A DNA stretch of 33,152 bases from Asaia bogorensis (GCA_945886995.1 CAMCZJ010000002.1:1-33152); one strand, 5' to 3'; positions 1-7,579 are shown, counted from the stretch's first letter. The notes: generated from the sequence alone by a model not told the origin. Numbers and translations are program-made.

Positions 1-440
1 GGGCGAGCGCGGATTTCGGCATCATAGGCCGCGCGGATGCGTTCTTCCGTCACGAGCCCAGCCAATGCGCGGGAAAGATAGGCCTGCTGCAATTCCTGTT
101 CTTCGGCGCGGCGGATGCGCGCGCGCACAGCCTCATCCTTATCAAGCCCCGCCCGGCGGGCGGCGGCGGCCACGGCACGCCCGGCGATCATTTGATCGAG
201 CAGCAGGGGATAGAGCATCTGCGCCGGCGCGCCGCGCAATTCTTCGGGCAATTCCTGGGCGGCATTGGCAAGGTCTGAGAAGCGAATCTCCTCTCCATCC
301 ACCTTGGCCACAATGGGGTCAGCCGGCGGGGCGGCTGGGGCGGGCTGGGCCAGGCCGGGCTCCGCAAGGGTAACCCCCAGCAATAGCGCTAGGGTGGCGC
401 GAAGGGGGGCGGAGGCGGCCGGGCCGCGCAAATGGCGCAT
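1..440 (-). CDS. Parvulin/SurA-like peptidyl-prolyl isomerase, N-terminal part
   Basis: The reading frame opens at the ATG ending at 440 on the minus strand and runs off the left edge, so only about 146 N-terminal residues are visible. They begin with a basic start and a hydrophobic segment ending in LAEPGLAQP, a likely Sec signal peptide. A short proline/alanine linker follows, then a SurA-N-like helical part (VAKVDGEEIRFSDLANAAQELPEELR and on, rich in Gln/Glu/Arg). The PPIase domain itself lies outside the window. The family consists of periplasmic folding catalysts for exported and outer-membrane proteins. The gene diverges from secA, an arrangement I recall from other alphaproteobacteria, where argJ often lies beyond the PPIase. 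The family call is inferred from the signal peptide plus the SurA-N-like region, because the catalytic domain cannot be seen. Confidence 0.75.
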   Translation of the reverse strand, partial: MRHLRGPAASAPLRATLALLLGVTLAEPGLAQPAPAAPPADPIVAKVDGEEIRFSDLANAAQELPEELRGAPAQMLYPLLLDQMIAGRAVAAAARRAGLDKDEAVRARIRRAEEQELQQAYLSRALAGLVTEERIRAAYDAEIRAR

Positions 441-617
441 AGGGGATGATCCCAATCTGGTGATTGGGCCGGAACATGGCCGATGCGCCCCTTCCCCACA
501 AGGCGCAAGCGTTGACCCGCCCCCCCGGGGCGCCTATTTCTGCGGCCAATCCGAAACATACTTTAGGCGCCGCGGCGCCGCGACCGGGCGCCCGCCCGCC
601 GGAGATTGACGCGCCAG

Positions 618-3347
618 ATGTTTGCCCGCCTTGCAGCCGCTATTTTCGGCACCTCCAACGACCGCGCCTTGAAGCGCTATCAATCCCGTGTTCCCGCGAT
701 CAATGCGCTGGAACCCCGCCTGCAGGCGCTGTCGGATGAGGCGCTGGCGGGGCAGACCGCGCTGTTCCGCGAAAGGCTGTCCAAGGGCGAAGCCCTGGAC
801 GCGCTGCTGCCGGAAGCCTTCGCGACCGTGCGGGAAGCCGCGCGCCGCGTGCTGGGCCTGCGCCATTTCGATGTGCAGATGATTGGCGGCATGGTGCTGC
901 ATGAAGGCAAGATCGCCGAAATGAAGACCGGCGAAGGCAAGACGCTGGTCGCGACCCTGCCGGTTTACCTGAATGCGCTGCCCGCCAAGGGCGTGCATGT
1001 GGTGACAGTGAATGACTATTTGGCGCAGCGCGATGCCGAATGGATGGGGCGCATCTATCGCTTCCTGGGGCTTTCCGTTGGCGTGATTATGCATGGGCTG
1101 ACGGATGACCAGCGCCAAGCCGCTTATGCCTGCGATGTGACCTATGGCACCAATAATGAATACGGTTTCGATTATCTGCGCGACAATATGAAGTATCGGC
1201 TGGAAGATATGGTCCAGCGCGATTTCGCCTATGCCATTGTGGATGAGGTGGATAGCATCCTGGTGGATGAGGCGCGCACGCCGCTCATCATCAGCGGGCC
1301 GACTGATGACACTTCCGACCTTTACCGCCGCACCGATGAGGTGATGAAGGAGCTGGTGAAGGATAAGGAGACCTTTGAGAAGGACGAAAAGCAGCGCACC
1401 GTGAGCCTGACCGAATTGGGCGGCGAAAGGGTGGAAGAATTGCTGCGCCAATTCGGCCTGCTGACCGAAGGCAATATGTATGACACGGAAAACGTGTCGC
1501 TCGTGCATCATGTGAACCAAGCCTTGCGGGCGCATGCGCTTTTCACGCGCGATGTTGAATACATTGTTCGGCAGGACAAGATTGTGATTATTGATGAATT
1601 CACCGGTCGCATGATGGAAGGCCGGCGCTATTCCGATGGCCTGCATCAGGCGCTGGAAGCCAAGGAACACGTGACAGTCCAGCCGGAGAATCAAACGCTG
1701 GCTTCCATCACCTTCCAGAATTACTTCCGGCTTTACCCGAAGCTTGCCGGCATGACCGGTACGGCGGCGACGGAAGCGGATGAATTTGCTGAAATCTACA
1801 AGCTGGAAGTGGTGGAAATCCCGACCAATGTGCCCGTTGCGCGCCTGGATCAGGATGATGAGGTGTATCGTAACGCCGAAGAAAAATATGAGGCGGTGGC
1901 GAAGCTGATCGAAGAAGCGCGCGGGCGCGGCCAGCCTTGCCTGGTGGGCACCACAAGCATCGAAAAATCGGAACTGATTTCGGCGTTGCTGAAGAAGAAA
2001 AACGTCCCGCACCAAGTGCTGAATGCGCGCTACCATGAACAGGAAGCGGAAATTGTGGCGCAAGCCGGGCGCGCCGGCGCGGTGACAATTGCCACCAATA
2101 TGGCGGGCCGCGGCACGGATATTCAATTGGGTGGTAATCTGGAAATGCTGGCGCGCCAGGAAGCCAATGCTTCCGAAGGGCCGGAATTTGAAACCGCTTT
2201 GGCGCGCCACAAGACCGAAGTTGACGCAGCGCGGCCCATCGTGCGCGAAGCGGGCGGGCTTTTCGTGATTGGCACGGAACGCCATGAAAGCCGGCGTATT
2301 GATAATCAGCTGCGCGGTCGTTCAGGCCGCCAGGGGGACCCCGGTGCTTCGCGCTTCTTCCTTTCCCTGGAAGATGATCTGATGCGTATCTTCGGGTCTG
2401 ACCGGATGGGTGGGATGTTGCAAAAGCTTGGCCTGAAAGAAGGGGAGGCGATTGTCCACCCCTGGATCAACAAGGCCCTGGAACGCGCACAGAAAAAGGT
2501 GGAGGCGCGGAACTTCGACATTCGCAAAAATCTGCTGAAATATGACGACGTGATGAATGACCAGCGCCGGGAAGTTTATGCCCAGCGTCGCGCCTTTATG
2601 GTGGCGAATGAAGTGGCTGAAACCATCACGGAAATGCGTGAGGAAACCATTGCGGATATCGTCGCGCGCGCCATTCCGGAAAACGCCTATCCCGAACAAT
2701 GGGATCTGGAAAAGCTTGACCGCGATGTACAGGAAATTCTGAACCTTGATCTGCCGGTGGCGGATTGGGCGCGGGAAGAAGGCATTGATGATGATGCGGT
2801 GCGCGAACGCCTGATGCAGGCTGCCGCGCAGGCTTATGCGTCTCGTGCGGCCAATGTGGGGCCGGAGATTATGCGACAGATCGAAAAATCCCTGCTGCTG
2901 CAGATTTTCGATCAGTCCTGGAAGGAACATTTGCTGTCCCTTGATCATTTGCGCCAGGGCATCGGGCTGCGCGCCTATGGCCAGCGTGACCCGCTGAATG
3001 AATACAAAAGCGAAGCCTTCCGGCTGTTCAATTCCATGCTGGAAAATCTGCGTGAGCGTGTGACCAGCCTGCTGCTGCGCATTGAAATCCGCCCGGATGC
3101 GCCACCGCCCGCGCCGGAAGGCATTGGCGTGTTTGACATGCGCCACCCGGACCCGACTTTGGCGGGGGCGGAGATGATGGAAGTGGATGGCCCGCCCATC
3201 ACCGCGCCGATCGGCACGGCGGCGCCGCGTTCCTTACCCGCAGCGGTGGACCCGAATGACCCAAGCACTTGGGCGGGCACGCCGCGCAATGCGCCCTGCC
3301 CCTGCGGTAGTGGCAAGAAGTTCAAGGCCTGTCACGGGCGGGTTTAG
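618..3347 (+). CDS. secA: Preprotein translocase ATPase SecA
   Basis: SecA is the ATPase motor that pushes unfolded preproteins through SecYEG. The 909-residue product has the usual length and layout. Walker A GEGKT is at about residues 105-109, and the DEVD box followed by SILVDEARTPLIISG is near 209-225. The second RecA domain carries TNMAGRGTDIQLGG and the arginine-finger region RGRSGRQGDPG. The helical scaffold and wing domains follow. The extreme C-terminus is the zinc tail CPCGSGKKFKACHG (Cys894, Cys896, Cys905, His906), the usual SecB-binding element. ATG 618 is preferred because homologues start MFxxLAxxIFG. An in-frame TTG at 606 is possible, but it sits only one base after the GGAG at 601-604. 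The gene is divergent from the PPIase. Confidence 0.97.
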   Translation: MFARLAAAIFGTSNDRALKRYQSRVPAINALEPRLQALSDEALAGQTALFRERLSKGEALDALLPEAFATVREAARRVLGLRHFDVQMIGGMVLHEGKIAEMKTGEGKTLVATLPVYLNALPAKGVHVVTVNDYLAQRDAEWMGRIYRFLGLSVGVIMHGLTDDQRQAAYACDVTYGTNNEYGFDYLRDNMKYRLEDMVQRDFAYAIVDEVDSILVDEARTPLIISGPTDDTSDLYRRTDEVMKELVKDKETFEKDEKQRTVSLTELGGERVEELLRQFGLLTEGNMYDTENVSLVHHVNQALRAHALFTRDVEYIVRQDKIVIIDEFTGRMMEGRRYSDGLHQALEAKEHVTVQPENQTLASITFQNYFRLYPKLAGMTGTAATEADEFAEIYKLEVVEIPTNVPVARLDQDDEVYRNAEEKYEAVAKLIEEARGRGQPCLVGTTSIEKSELISALLKKKNVPHQVLNARYHEQEAEIVAQAGRAGAVTIATNMAGRGTDIQLGGNLEMLARQEANASEGPEFETALARHKTEVDAARPIVREAGGLFVIGTERHESRRIDNQLRGRSGRQGDPGASRFFLSLEDDLMRIFGSDRMGGMLQKLGLKEGEAIVHPWINKALERAQKKVEARNFDIRKNLLKYDDVMNDQRREVYAQRRAFMVANEVAETITEMREETIADIVARAIPENAYPEQWDLEKLDRDVQEILNLDLPVADWAREEGIDDDAVRERLMQAAAQAYASRAANVGPEIMRQIEKSLLLQIFDQSWKEHLLSLDHLRQGIGLRAYGQRDPLNEYKSEAFRLFNSMLENLRERVTSLLLRIEIRPDAPPPAPEGIGVFDMRHPDPTLAGAEMMEVDGPPITAPIGTAAPRSLPAAVDPNDPSTWAGTPRNAPCPCGSGKKFKACHGRV

Positions 3348-3388
3348 TGTATGTTCAAGCCAAATGGGCGCGCGGCTAAAAATCTGCG

Positions 3389-3417
3389 TTGACAGACCTT
3401 CCGGCGAACCACTAGCG
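3389..3417 (+). promoter_or_regulatory. Candidate sigma-70-type promoter of the GNAT-argC leader
   Basis: A perfect TTGACA hexamer lies at 3389-3394, followed after 17 bases by CTAGCG (3412-3417) as a weak -10. It sits 42 bases after the secA stop codon. The predicted transcript start is about 3423-3425, immediately in front of an ATG at 3426. The -35 is strong and the -10 is poor, so this is a candidate only. Confidence 0.45.
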
Positions 3418-3425
3418 TCTGTTGC

Positions 3426-3521
3426 ATGGATGAAACTTGCCGCCGCATCGCAAACCGATGCCGTCGCTGCTTCTCAGCGGCGGCTTCTCTGGCTGCGTGC
3501 AGACAAGCCCCTCCCCGGTGA
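3426..3521 (+). CDS. Putative Arg/Cys-rich leader peptide (31 aa)
   Basis: This small frame starts at ATG 3426, within a few bases of the predicted transcription start, so it would be translated leaderless or nearly so. The peptide begins MDETCRRIANRCRRCFSA and ends in APPR. It has 7 arginines (residues 6, 7, 11, 13, 14, 26, 31) and 4 cysteines (5, 12, 15, 25) in 31 residues. The codons for Arg13-Arg14 (3462-3467) lie inside the left arm of a 9-bp hairpin (3461-3469 with 3475-3483, one G-U pair). A Rho-independent terminator follows 57 bases after the stop codon, ahead of the GNAT-argC genes. That layout is typical of ribosome-mediated attenuation. Arginine would be the natural signal because argC follows, but cysteine cannot be excluded. 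A non-coding small RNA is the main alternative. Confidence 0.4.
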   Translation: MDETCRRIANRCRRCFSAAASLAACRQAPPR

Positions 3522-3578
3522 GGTCCCGAGCGGTCCACGCCTGAGGCGGCATCAGCCCGCATCTTTGAACCCCCGCAG

Positions 3579-3603
3579 CCCCCAGCTTCGGGGGTTTTTC
3601 TTT
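3579..3603 (+). terminator. Rho-independent terminator or attenuator
   Basis: CCCCC (3579-3583) pairs with GGGGG (3590-3594) around the loop AGCTTC, followed by TTTTTCTTT. It can end readthrough from secA. Because it stands between a promoter plus leader frame and the GNAT start, it can also act as an attenuator. GGCTGCG at 3491-3497 is fully complementary to CGCAGCC at 3574-3580, which overlaps the left terminator arm, so an alternative antiterminator pairing exists. Confidence 0.75.
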
Positions 3604-3625
3604 GCCCAGATCACAGGAAAACATC

Positions 3626-4174
3626 GTGCTCAACAGCAACGCCGCCCAAGCCGAGTCTTCGCAAACACCTAAAGACGCCGGACACAAAACGCTACGGCGC
3701 GCCACCACCGCTGATGCGGTGACCGTCCGCGAACTGACCCGCGCAGCCTACGCGAAGTGGGTGCCCATCCTCGGGCGGGAGCCGCGACCGATGACCGCCG
3801 ACTACGATGCGGCACTGCGCGAACACCTTATTGACCTGCTGCGCGCGGACGGCGATGCCGTGGCGCTGATCGAAATGGCGCCCACGGCTGACCACCTGCT
3901 AATCGTCAATGTTGCGGTGGTACCCGCCGAGCAGGGCCGGGGCCACGGTCGTGCCCTGATGGCGCATGCGGAGGAAGTCGCCCGATCGCTCAAGCTGAGC
4001 GAGGTGCGGCTCTACACGAACGCGCTCTTTGCCGAGAATATTCGACTCTATGGCCGACTCGGCTACCGGGTGGACCGCGAGGAACAGCACCCGCAGTTCG
4101 GCGTCGCCGTGCATATGAGCAAGCGCCTCGACGCCATAGCCGACGCGCACTCCAACAGCAGGACATCACCATGA
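3626..4174 (+). CDS. GNAT-family N-acetyltransferase
   Basis: The 182-residue product has the GNAT fold core. An N-terminal RRATTADAVTVRELTRAAY strand-helix comes first. The acetyl-CoA loop follows as VAVVPAEQGRGHGRALMAHAEE (Q/RxxGxG/A type), then LYTNALFAENIRLYGRLGYR, the usual motif B region. The substrate is not evident. GTG 3626 is chosen because AGGA (3614-3617) lies 8 bases upstream, and the terminator hairpin ends just before it. The stop overlaps the argC start (ATGA at 4171-4174), so the two genes are probably translationally coupled. This pairing suggests a role around arginine or a similar N-acyl amino-acid pathway, but that is inference. Compared with secA the gene uses more GAG and GAC codons, a possible sign of different ancestry. 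Confidence 0.85.
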   Translation: MLNSNAAQAESSQTPKDAGHKTLRRATTADAVTVRELTRAAYAKWVPILGREPRPMTADYDAALREHLIDLLRADGDAVALIEMAPTADHLLIVNVAVVPAEQGRGHGRALMAHAEEVARSLKLSEVRLYTNALFAENIRLYGRLGYRVDREEQHPQFGVAVHMSKRLDAIADAHSNSRTSP

Positions 4175-5148
4175 GCATTCGCATTGGCATTGTCGGGATC
4201 AGCGGTTTTGGCGGTGGTGAGGCGATGCGCCTGGTAGCAAACCACCCGGATTTCGAATTGATCTACGCCGCAGGTGAAGGCAGCGCCGGCAGCCGGTTGG
4301 GGGATCGCTTCCCCGGTGTGCCAGCAAAGCTAGCCGAAATGGTGATCGAGAAATGGGATCCGGGGATGCTACCGAAGCTCGATCTGCTATTCGCCTCGCT
4401 GCCCACGGGCAGTTCGGCTGAAGCGCTGGCGCGTATCCCCAAGGGCGTGAAGATCGTGGATATCGGCGGCGACCATCGCTATGTCAAAGATTGGACTTAC
4501 GGCCTGGCCGATGTCTGGCCAGCGCAGATCGCGGGTCAGAATCGCATTGCCAATCCCGGCTGCTTCCCTGCGGCGACGCTTACCGCGCTGGCGCCACTGC
4601 TGGCCAATAAGCTGATCGAGCCCGGCAACATCGTGATTGACGCCAAGACCGGTATCTCAGGCGCTGGTCGGGGCGGCGGCGACAGCAGATTCGGCTATGC
4701 CGAGACCAACGAGAACCTGGTGCCCTACGGTCTGCTGAAGCACACCCACATGCCTGAAATGGCCAGAACGATTGAAAAGCTAAGCGGCAGCAGCGCGGCC
4801 GGGCTGGTGTTTACGCCACATCTGGTGCCGATGACCCGCGGCATACTCGCGACCATTTACTGCCGAGGCCGCGCTACCACGGACCAGTGCTTGGACGCGG
4901 CGCGGCGCTTCTATGCAGGGCGGGCCTTTGTGCGTGTGACCGACAAGCCACCGCAGACCAAATGGGCTACCGGGTCGAACCTTGCTTTCGTCAGCTACGC
5001 GGCGGACCCAGACCGCAACTTGGTGATCGCAATGGGGGTGGTGGACAATCTTGGGAAAGGAGCAGCCGGCCAAGCGGTGCAGAATGCGAATCTGATCTGT
5101 GGCCTGCCAGAAACTGCGGGGCTGGATGGCGTGCCTGTTTGGCCATGA
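4171..5148 (+). CDS. argC: N-acetyl-gamma-glutamyl-phosphate reductase (ArgC-like)
   Basis: ArgC reduces N-acetylglutamyl phosphate to the semialdehyde with NADPH in arginine biosynthesis. The 325-residue product shows the N-terminal nucleotide-binding start IGIVGISGFGGGEAMRL, the catalytic cysteine in ANPGCFPAA (Cys131), KTGISGAGR near 159-167 and HTHMPE near 191-196. It is a divergent member. Between the DHR at 101-103 and YGL at 110-112 only a few residues remain, where type I ArgC proteins usually have a longer segment with a WY..H element. It overlaps the upstream GNAT gene by four bases. A second, specialised ArgC paralogue or a reductase for a related acyl phosphate is possible. The general family assignment is secure, the exact substrate less so. 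Confidence 0.82.
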   Translation: MSIRIGIVGISGFGGGEAMRLVANHPDFELIYAAGEGSAGSRLGDRFPGVPAKLAEMVIEKWDPGMLPKLDLLFASLPTGSSAEALARIPKGVKIVDIGGDHRYVKDWTYGLADVWPAQIAGQNRIANPGCFPAATLTALAPLLANKLIEPGNIVIDAKTGISGAGRGGGDSRFGYAETNENLVPYGLLKHTHMPEMARTIEKLSGSSAAGLVFTPHLVPMTRGILATIYCRGRATTDQCLDAARRFYAGRAFVRVTDKPPQTKWATGSNLAFVSYAADPDRNLVIAMGVVDNLGKGAAGQAVQNANLICGLPETAGLDGVPVWP

Positions 5149-5318
5149 GATGCGCCAGCTTCCATATCTTCACCAGGAAGACAATCGAACTGACTAATCC
5201 GGCAGATCGAAGAATGCGCGAACGCAAGAACCGCCCGATTGGGGGGGCATCCGGCGGCGCAGACGCCGGAAAGGCGAAGCAGCCATCGCGGCCCCGGCTT
5301 CGCGCCCAAGATGCTTGC

Positions 5319-5379
5319 GCCCCCATGCAATGTGGGGGCACTTGGCTAAGCGACAAACATCGTCGCTTACTGACTTAGC
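5319..5379. repeat. Cluster of inverted repeats after argC
   Basis: Two hairpins follow each other. GCCCCCA (5319-5325) pairs with TGGGGGC (5333-5339). A perfect 8-bp repeat TAAGCGAC (5347-5354) / GTCGCTTA (5362-5369) encloses a 7-base loop. An alternative outer pairing GCTAAG (5345-5350) / CTTAGC (5374-5379) overlaps the second. None is followed by a T-run. They may end the argC transcript in a factor-dependent way or be the relic of an inserted element. The rest of 5149-5414 shows no gene. Confidence 0.5.
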
Positions 5380-5414
5380 GCATGCCTACTGCAGAATAAG
5401 ATAGCAGACAGGCG

Positions 5415-5762
5415 CTAGCCCGCATCGCCCGAAAGGCCAGCAATCATCTGGTCGTTCATTTCGATCAGGAAGGCAAGATCCGGTTCGCTTTTTTCCATTT
5501 CGCGCTGGATGGAACGGCTCAGGCTCAGGATCGAAGCGCGCAAGGCTTGCGGCAATAGATTGGCCGGGTGAACAATGGCCGCTTCCACCGCCAACCACAG
5601 ACGGCGATTATCAGCCACTGCCCGGGCGCGTTCAATGGCATCGCCATTCAAGGCTGACTTCAGGCCGTAATTCACACGACGAAACACATCCGCTTCCTGG
5701 TCACGCTGGCTGCGGGCTTGCTGGGTGGCGCCATAGCGGCGCGTGGCGAGCATCTGGTTCAT
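5415..5762 (-). CDS. flaF: Flagellar biosynthesis regulator FlaF
   Basis: FlaF is a small cytoplasmic protein that promotes flagellin secretion or translation in alphaproteobacteria and works against FlbT. The 115-residue product shows the family pattern. It has MNQMLATRRYGATQQARSQRDQEADVFRRVNYGLKSA at the start, then NRRLWLAVEAAIVHPANLLPQALRASILSLSRSIQREME and a short tail ending GLSGDAG. The start at 5762 fits the conserved N-terminus, although a longer in-frame opening exists upstream inside flbT. It lies 10 bases downstream of flbT in the same orientation and closes the flagellin-flbT-flaF series. Confidence 0.9.
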   Translation of the reverse strand: MNQMLATRRYGATQQARSQRDQEADVFRRVNYGLKSALNGDAIERARAVADNRRLWLAVEAAIVHPANLLPQALRASILSLSRSIQREMEKSEPDLAFLIEMNDQMIAGLSGDAG

Positions 5763-5772
5763 GGCGTTGCCT

Positions 5773-6198
5773 CTATTCCGTTGCGGTGGCGAATTGTGCG
5801 ATGGGGTCAAGGCCCAGCACCACTTCTTCATGCCGCATGACGCGGCGTGCGAATTTCAGTGCCTGATAGCACTGATCTTCCTGGGCCAGCGTAAGCGCGC
5901 GGTCCAGATATTCGCGGGCGATGCCAGAAGTGGTGGCATCCTTGAATTCGACGATGAACCGCTTGGCAAGTTCCAGCCCTGCCATACGTTCTTCGTGATC
6001 GCCGATATAAGCGGTCTGCAAGGCGAAGTAGATGCGCCGGGCCGGGGTATTGGCCATATCGGGCGTCATCAATTGCTTGCCGAACAGGAATCGCGCCTTC
6101 GCGGTCAATTCGATTCGCGCGCGATTGCGAAACCGAATGGGTGCGCCATTGACGATCATCATGTCGCCTTGGCGGAGTTCTAGAACAAGCGTTGACAT
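5773..6198 (-). CDS. flbT: Flagellin post-transcriptional regulator FlbT
   Basis: FlbT limits flagellin synthesis in Caulobacter by acting on the 5' leader of flagellin mRNA. The 141-residue product fits the family in length and pattern. LVLELRQGDMMIVNGAPIRFRNRARIELTAKARFLFGKQLM is at the start, followed by a helical half with RIYFALQTAYIG and LDRALTLAQEDQCYQALKFARRVMRHEE. A good ribosome-binding sequence (GGAGACAAAAAATG) precedes the start. It lies 62 bases downstream of a flagellin gene on the same strand and just upstream of flaF. A strong hairpin sits between flagellin and flbT. Confidence 0.93.
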   Translation of the reverse strand: MSTLVLELRQGDMMIVNGAPIRFRNRARIELTAKARFLFGKQLMTPDMANTPARRIYFALQTAYIGDHEERMAGLELAKRFIVEFKDATTSGIAREYLDRALTLAQEDQCYQALKFARRVMRHEEVVLGLDPIAQFATATE

Positions 6199-6223
6199 TT
6201 TTTGTCTCCGTTACGAAAGGGGT

Positions 6224-6251
6224 GGTGGTCCCGGCACCTGCCGGGACCACC
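6224..6251 (-). terminator. Strong hairpin between flagellin and flbT
   Basis: A perfect 13-bp inverted repeat (GGTGGTCCCGGCA / TGCCGGGACCACC) has only CC between the arms, 9 bases after the flagellin stop. Reading leftward it is followed by ACCCCTTTCG, so there is no proper U-tract. It may be a partial terminator, or a 3' stabiliser that keeps flagellin mRNA more abundant than flbT-flaF mRNA. Confidence 0.55.
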
Positions 6252-6260
6252 TTTTCAACC

Positions 6261-7169
6261 TCAGCGGAAGAGGCTGAGCAGTGACTGTGGCGTCTGGTTC
6301 GCCATGGATAGTGTCTGAAGGCTAAGCTGCTGGCGGGTTTCCAGCCCCTTCATCCGGGCACTTTCCTTCGCCAGATCGGCATCCACCAGCGCGCCAAGGC
6401 CGTCAGCGAGGGCGTCAAGGCGCTTGGAATTGTAATTGATCTGGTTATCCACGATCGCCGCCGAGGAACCAAACCGCCCCAGGGCAGAATTGATCCGCGC
6501 TTCGACCGAAGCGAAGTTAGCGCCGGTGCCAGAAGTGGCGATGCCGCCCTGGATCAAGGCCTGCGCATCAGCGGCGGAGGTTGGAACAGAGATAGCGGCG
6601 GTGCCCGTTATCCCTGCGCCACCAACGATAAGGGCAGCACCATCAGTCGCATTAATCGTATATTCATTGCCCGCTTCGTTGCGAAGACCCGTGATATTGC
6701 CACCGTTAATTGAACCACCCGCACCAATGTTGAGGGTGCCCTGGGTGACCAGCAGGCTGCGGCCATTATACGTGGCATCGGCCACGAAGGACCTAATCTG
6801 ACCAACCAGATCCCGGTACTGGCCTTCATACTGGGTACGCGAGTCTGCGGTGATGGCGCCATCCGCAAGGCGGGTGGCGGTGGTGCGCAGCTGCTGCATG
6901 GTATTGGAAACCTGCGTCAGTGCGGTCAGCGTGGTGGCAAGAATACCACGCGTGCCACCCAGCTGTTCATTCACCGCGGTCACACCGGCCATGTCAGAAC
7001 GGACGGTTTGCGCCACAGAGAACGCGCCCGAGTCATCCTGGGAATCGGAGACACGAAAGCCAGTTGAAACGCGCTTTTGAACGGCGTTCAGCTCCGCGTT
7101 GTTCTGATTCAGGGATTGCAGGGCGAAAACGGCCTGGCGGTTGGTGTTGATTGAATTGAAAATAGACAT
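6261..7169 (-). CDS. Flagellin (copy 1, short type)
   Basis: This encodes a structural subunit of the flagellar filament, exported by the flagellar type III system. The 302-residue protein has the D0/D1 N-terminus (MSIFNSINTNRQAVFALQSLNQ, then AVQKRVSTGFRVSDSQDDSGAFSVAQTVRSD) and the C-terminal D1/D0 part (DNQINYNSKRLDALADGLGALVDADLAKESARMKGLETRQQLSLQTLSMANQTPQSLLSLFR). The middle is a short Gly/Thr/Ala-rich region, so the large outer domains are missing, as in many alphaproteobacterial flagellins. AGGGGAAG precedes the start. A CtrA-like box lies 100 bases upstream. It precedes flbT and flaF in one direction. It differs clearly from the second flagellin in the central region. Confidence 0.97.
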   Translation of the reverse strand: MSIFNSINTNRQAVFALQSLNQNNAELNAVQKRVSTGFRVSDSQDDSGAFSVAQTVRSDMAGVTAVNEQLGGTRGILATTLTALTQVSNTMQQLRTTATRLADGAITADSRTQYEGQYRDLVGQIRSFVADATYNGRSLLVTQGTLNIGAGGSINGGNITGLRNEAGNEYTINATDGAALIVGGAGITGTAAISVPTSAADAQALIQGGIATSGTGANFASVEARINSALGRFGSSAAIVDNQINYNSKRLDALADGLGALVDADLAKESARMKGLETRQQLSLQTLSMANQTPQSLLSLFR

Positions 7170-7269
7170 TGGGGTCTTCCCCTTTCTTTTGGCGCTCGCT
7201 CTACCCAGAGTAGCGATAGCCAGTGTGCCTTCCGATTTTTTCGGTGCGTCCAGATCATGCGCAGGAGAT

Positions 7270-7287
7270 GGTTAACAAAAGCTAAAC
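7270..7287 (-). promoter_or_regulatory. CtrA-like box of flagellin copy 1
   Basis: Minus-strand GTTTAGCTTTTGTTAACC contains TTTA-N7-TTAA and continues as TTAACCAT, close to the CtrA consensus TTAA-N7-TTAA. It ends 100 bases before the start codon. The same 18-mer with 16 identities stands at the same distance before flagellin copy 2. Confidence 0.6.
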
Positions 7288-7526
7288 ACAAAACCAAAAA
7301 ACTAAGGGTCGCTCAATTTTTTTTAATCGAAGCTTACCGCACCCCTTAAGGCGCAACCCTTAGGCTATTGCTTTGGTTAAGTCTTTTGACCGGCAGCCAA
7401 GGCTCAGGCGGCTGATAACCGCCCCGCTGAGACCGCTTTCACGGACCAAGCACCTGCCACCGCCACCCCTGAACCGGCCCCCTAAAGCCCCGGTATTGCC
7501 ACCGTTGCGGGTAAGGCGCCGGACTC

Positions 7527-7550
7527 GCGCCCAGCAATATCGCTGGGCGC
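7527..7550 (-). terminator. Hairpin downstream of flagellin copy 2
   Basis: A perfect 9-bp stem GCGCCCAGC / GCTGGGCGC has a 6-base loop, 29 bases after the flagellin stop in its direction. It lacks a U-tract (GAGTCC follows), so it may act as a 3' stabiliser or a weak terminator. Confidence 0.45.
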
Positions 7551-7579
7551 AGGTCATTCAATCGGGAAAGGCCGGGTGG

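Larger units (their letters stand above)
7170..7579. other. 410-base intergenic region between the two flagellin genes
   Basis: No convincing gene is present. The right part holds the 7527-7550 hairpin behind flagellin copy 2. The left part holds the AT-rich upstream region of flagellin copy 1, with the CtrA-like box at 7270-7287 and A/T runs near 7290-7325. I looked for the sigma-54 pattern GG-N10-GC and did not find a good match. Confidence 0.7.

Noticed and set aside
534..2285. 583-codon open frame on the minus strand across secA
   Set aside because: It lies fully antisense to a secure secA, has a His/Phe/Arg-rich composition typical of reverse frames in GC-rich genes and shows no domain.
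3424..3603. 6S-like regulatory RNA instead of a leader
   Set aside because: TGCCGCC/GGCGGCA can pair the two halves and the size fits, but the locus is not the usual 6S neighbourhood and no clear central bubble was found. A small RNA remains an alternative to the leader peptide.
7170..7300. Sigma-54 promoter of flagellin copy 1
   Set aside because: GGCAC occurs, but no GC follows at the required 10-base spacing. The CtrA-like box is the better explanation.
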